From: Candidatus Saccharimonadota bacterium
Lineage (GTDB): Bacteria > Eremiobacterota > Xenobia > Xenobiales > Xenobiaceae
Length of the DNA: 7,291 nucleotides
Assembly: GCA_004554425.1 (NCBI GenBank)
Contig: SFMI01000084.1
Span: forward strand, 1 to 7,291
Direction of reading: 5' to 3'
This document shows, piece by piece, positions 6,075 through 7,291 of this stretch (position 1 is its first letter; the number at the start of each line of letters is the position of its first letter). The notes under the pieces were generated by a model. The model worked only from the letters and a program-made list of their open reading frames with translations, made no database searches and was not told the DNA's origin. A program made the translations under genes and the position numbers.

Positions 6075-6150
6075 AGGGGTATAGTTTAGTTGGTAGAGCG
6101 ACGGTCTCCAAAACCGTAGGTCGCGAGTTCGAGTCTTGCTGCCCCTGCCA
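6075..6150 (+). tRNA. trpT: tRNA-Trp (anticodon CCA)
   Basis: The gene is 76 nt long with an encoded 3' CCA. The acceptor stem AGGGGTA pairs with TGCCCCT with one G-T wobble. The anticodon stem ACGGT/ACCGT encloses loop CTCCAAA with anticodon CCA at 6108-6110. The T-arm carries the GTTCGAG loop. It inserts Trp at UGG. In many gammaproteobacteria tRNA-Trp lies near secE-nusG, but here it stands alone between a lytic transglycosylase gene and a convergent redox gene. Confidence 0.97.
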
Positions 6151-6151
6151 C

Positions 6152-6193
6152 AAAAGCGAGCGTTTGGCTAAGTCCAAGGGTTCGTTTTTTTTT
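6152..6193 (+). terminator. Intrinsic terminator of tRNA-Trp (possibly bidirectional)
   Basis: CGAGCGTTTGG (6157-6167) pairs with CCAAGGGTTCG (6174-6184), with one mismatch and a 6-nt loop, followed by nine T (6185-6193). On the - strand the stem is followed by CTTTTG, so it may also stop transcription from the convergent gene that ends at 6265. Positions 6194-6264 show nothing else. Confidence 0.88.
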
Positions 6194-6264
6194 GCTTTTT
6201 TGGTGATCACGGTGTTCAAAGCATATAGGTCGGCGCGGCTGCTATGCAAGAACGCCAAACCTTT

Positions 6265-7050
6265 TTAGATATTGTCGCGGCCCATTTTCACGTGGTGGTT
6301 ATAATATTGGCCGTGATTTTGGGTGGAGTTGCCGTATTGAATGGCAAAACGCGGACAGCGGTGCAGGCAGCCTAAACACATAACGCATTCTTTTACTTTC
6401 CAGGTGGGTTTTTTGTTTTTCAGTTCGATAGCTTGCACCGGACATTTTTTAGCGCAGAATCCGCAACCAATACATCTTTTTTCTACATGAAAATGTTTAG
6501 TTTGGCGCAAATGCGGATAAAAGAAGCGTTTACCCAACTTGGCTATAAAGTAAGGCATTTTGAATTGCATAAAATCGCCGCAGCGGCGTTCTTTAATGTT
6601 GTCAATAATGAAATTTATGGAAGCTTCTGCTTTATCGTTAATAGTCTGCACTTTTTGCTTATCGCTTAAATCAAAAATTGGCGTCCAAGTATCGGGCATT
6701 TTTACACTAAAAAAAGCATCGATAGGCAAACCTTGAGCGCACATAAGTTCGTTAGCAAAGCTTCCTGTCTGTCCTGGAGTGGTTCCGTAAGTAGCCGCAA
6801 AATATACGTAAGGCTTATTGCTGTCATCAGTTTTGATTTGGATTTTACTGAGAAATGTTTCTACAATAGAAGGCAAGGCCAAGCAATAGGTAGGGCAAAC
6901 AATACCTAAGGGTTCGTCTTTTTGGAGTTTGTAAGCCATTTTATTTTGATGCAAACATTCGACCATATAGTAGGTTTCGTCGTTATACACTTTAGCTAAA
7001 CGTTCAGCTACATATTGGCTGTTTCCGGTAGCAGAAAAATAAAAGATCAT
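6265..7050 (-). CDS. Flavodoxin-ferredoxin fusion (EFR1-type, two [4Fe-4S] clusters)
   Basis: The 261-residue cytoplasmic redox protein starts at the ATG at 7050 (reading MIFYFSATGN). AAGGAGGG (7061-7068) lies 10 nt upstream, so the ATG at 7074, which would place that site inside the gene, is rejected. The N-terminal flavodoxin-like domain has the FMN phosphate loop FSATGNS (5-11) and a second loop, ATYGTTPGQTGS (86-97). The C-terminal bacterial ferredoxin module has two complete C-x2-C-x2-C-x3-C-P motifs, at Cys193/196/199/203 and Cys222/225/228/232. It should carry one- and two-electron transfer between iron-sulfur centres and flavin, with unknown partners. Such fusions are common in anaerobes. 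It is monocistronic in view, convergent with tRNA-Trp, and has a dyad-bearing promoter. Confidence 0.92.
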   Translation of the reverse strand: MIFYFSATGNSQYVAERLAKVYNDETYYMVECLHQNKMAYKLQKDEPLGIVCPTYCLALPSIVETFLSKIQIKTDDSNKPYVYFAATYGTTPGQTGSFANELMCAQGLPIDAFFSVKMPDTWTPIFDLSDKQKVQTINDKAEASINFIIDNIKERRCGDFMQFKMPYFIAKLGKRFFYPHLRQTKHFHVEKRCIGCGFCAKKCPVQAIELKNKKPTWKVKECVMCLGCLHRCPRFAIQYGNSTQNHGQYYNHHVKMGRDNI

Positions 7051-7060
7051 GTCAACTTGT

Positions 7061-7068
7061 CCCTCCTT
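7061..7068 (-). promoter_or_regulatory. Shine-Dalgarno fixing the flavodoxin-ferredoxin start
   Basis: AAGGAGGG on the - strand lies 10 nt before the ATG at 7050. It decides that start over the upstream ATG at 7074. Confidence 0.8.
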
Positions 7069-7084
7069 GCACAAATAGGCTGGG

Positions 7085-7121
7085 GTTAAATAGACGATAA
7101 TATTTAACGCTCATATGTCAA
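7085..7121 (-). promoter_or_regulatory. Promoter of the flavodoxin-ferredoxin gene with overlapping dyad
   Basis: On the - strand, a perfect -35 TTGACA (7121-7116) and TATCGT (7099-7094) are 16 nt apart. A perfect inverted repeat, GTTAAAT (7085-7091) and ATTTAAC (7102-7108) with a 10-nt spacer, covers the -10 and predicted start region, as an operator would. The spacing is good; the -10 match is only four of six. Confidence 0.55.
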
Positions 7122-7291
7122 CATCGATACGGATATCTATTTCTAGAAAGCTTCGGAGAAAGACTTCTTTTATTTTATCGGAGAAGGGAATTAAATTTGC
7201 GGCTTAAAGTGCTGAATTCACGAGGGCGTGGGGAAGGCTATTTGGGGGGAAATAATCGAAAGCGCCAAAGTAAAGCGATAATTTCGAAAAC
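7122..7291. other. Window-end region without a recognised gene
   Basis: No supported gene, tRNA or terminator is visible. An 8-nt direct repeat, TCGGAGAA, occurs at 7153 and 7178. The region may be the flank of a gene beyond the window. Confidence 0.3.

Noticed and set aside
6433..6669. + strand ORF inside the flavodoxin-ferredoxin gene
   Set aside because: It lies opposite a gene with intact iron-sulfur motifs and has no ribosome site or known domain.
7153..7185. TCGGAGAA direct repeat at 7153 and 7178
   Set aside because: Two 8-nt copies 25 nt apart are too little to call a repeat system or CRISPR.
7115..7207. 30-codon ATG ORF on + strand divergent from the flavodoxin-ferredoxin gene
   Set aside because: There is no ribosome site, it overlaps the opposing promoter, and no recognisable domain is present.

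Overview
The window reads as a stretch of a low-to-mid GC, probably anaerobic, gut-type gammaproteobacterium. This is inferred from an enterobacterial-style two-domain cytidine deaminase, an RsmI-like methyltransferase, a tRNA-Trp with encoded CCA that starts AGGGG, and a flavodoxin/2x[4Fe-4S] protein of a type common in strict anaerobes. Something like the Succinivibrionaceae would fit, but the genus cannot be fixed from this sequence.

Layout: five protein genes lie on the + strand, followed by a + strand tRNA and one - strand gene. (1) 208-933 encodes a YbjN-like protein with a striking Cys/His/acidic tail. (2) 1252-2550 encodes a cytoplasmic GT4/GT5-like retaining glycosyltransferase. (3) 2638-3615 encodes an RsmI-family 16S rRNA methyltransferase with an N-terminal extension and altered signature motifs. 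(4) 3716-4636 is cdd, with its own promoter overlapped by a perfect dyad. (5) 5104-5931 encodes a secreted SLT-type lytic transglycosylase starting with TTG. (6) 6075-6150 is tRNA-Trp(CCA), a complete monocistronic unit with promoter, structured leader and terminator. (7) 6265-7050 (-) encodes the flavodoxin-ferredoxin fusion, convergent with the tRNA.

The genes look like separate housekeeping or metabolic units rather than one pathway. Only the glycosyltransferase and rsmI (87-nt gap, no clear terminator) look potentially co-transcribed. I see no CRISPR array, insertion sequence, toxin-antitoxin pair, defence cassette or phage gene.

The most interesting material is the YbjN tail and the regulatory DNA. 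The 467-nt gap between cdd and the lytic transglycosylase holds a terminator, an AT-rich triple repeat, and a near-consensus promoter that runs straight into an intrinsic terminator about 4 nt after the predicted start. That is either a roughly 50-nt RNA gene or a promoter-proximal attenuator. The tRNA-Trp leader is almost entirely one hairpin, and both cdd and the - strand redox gene carry operator-like dyads over their promoters.
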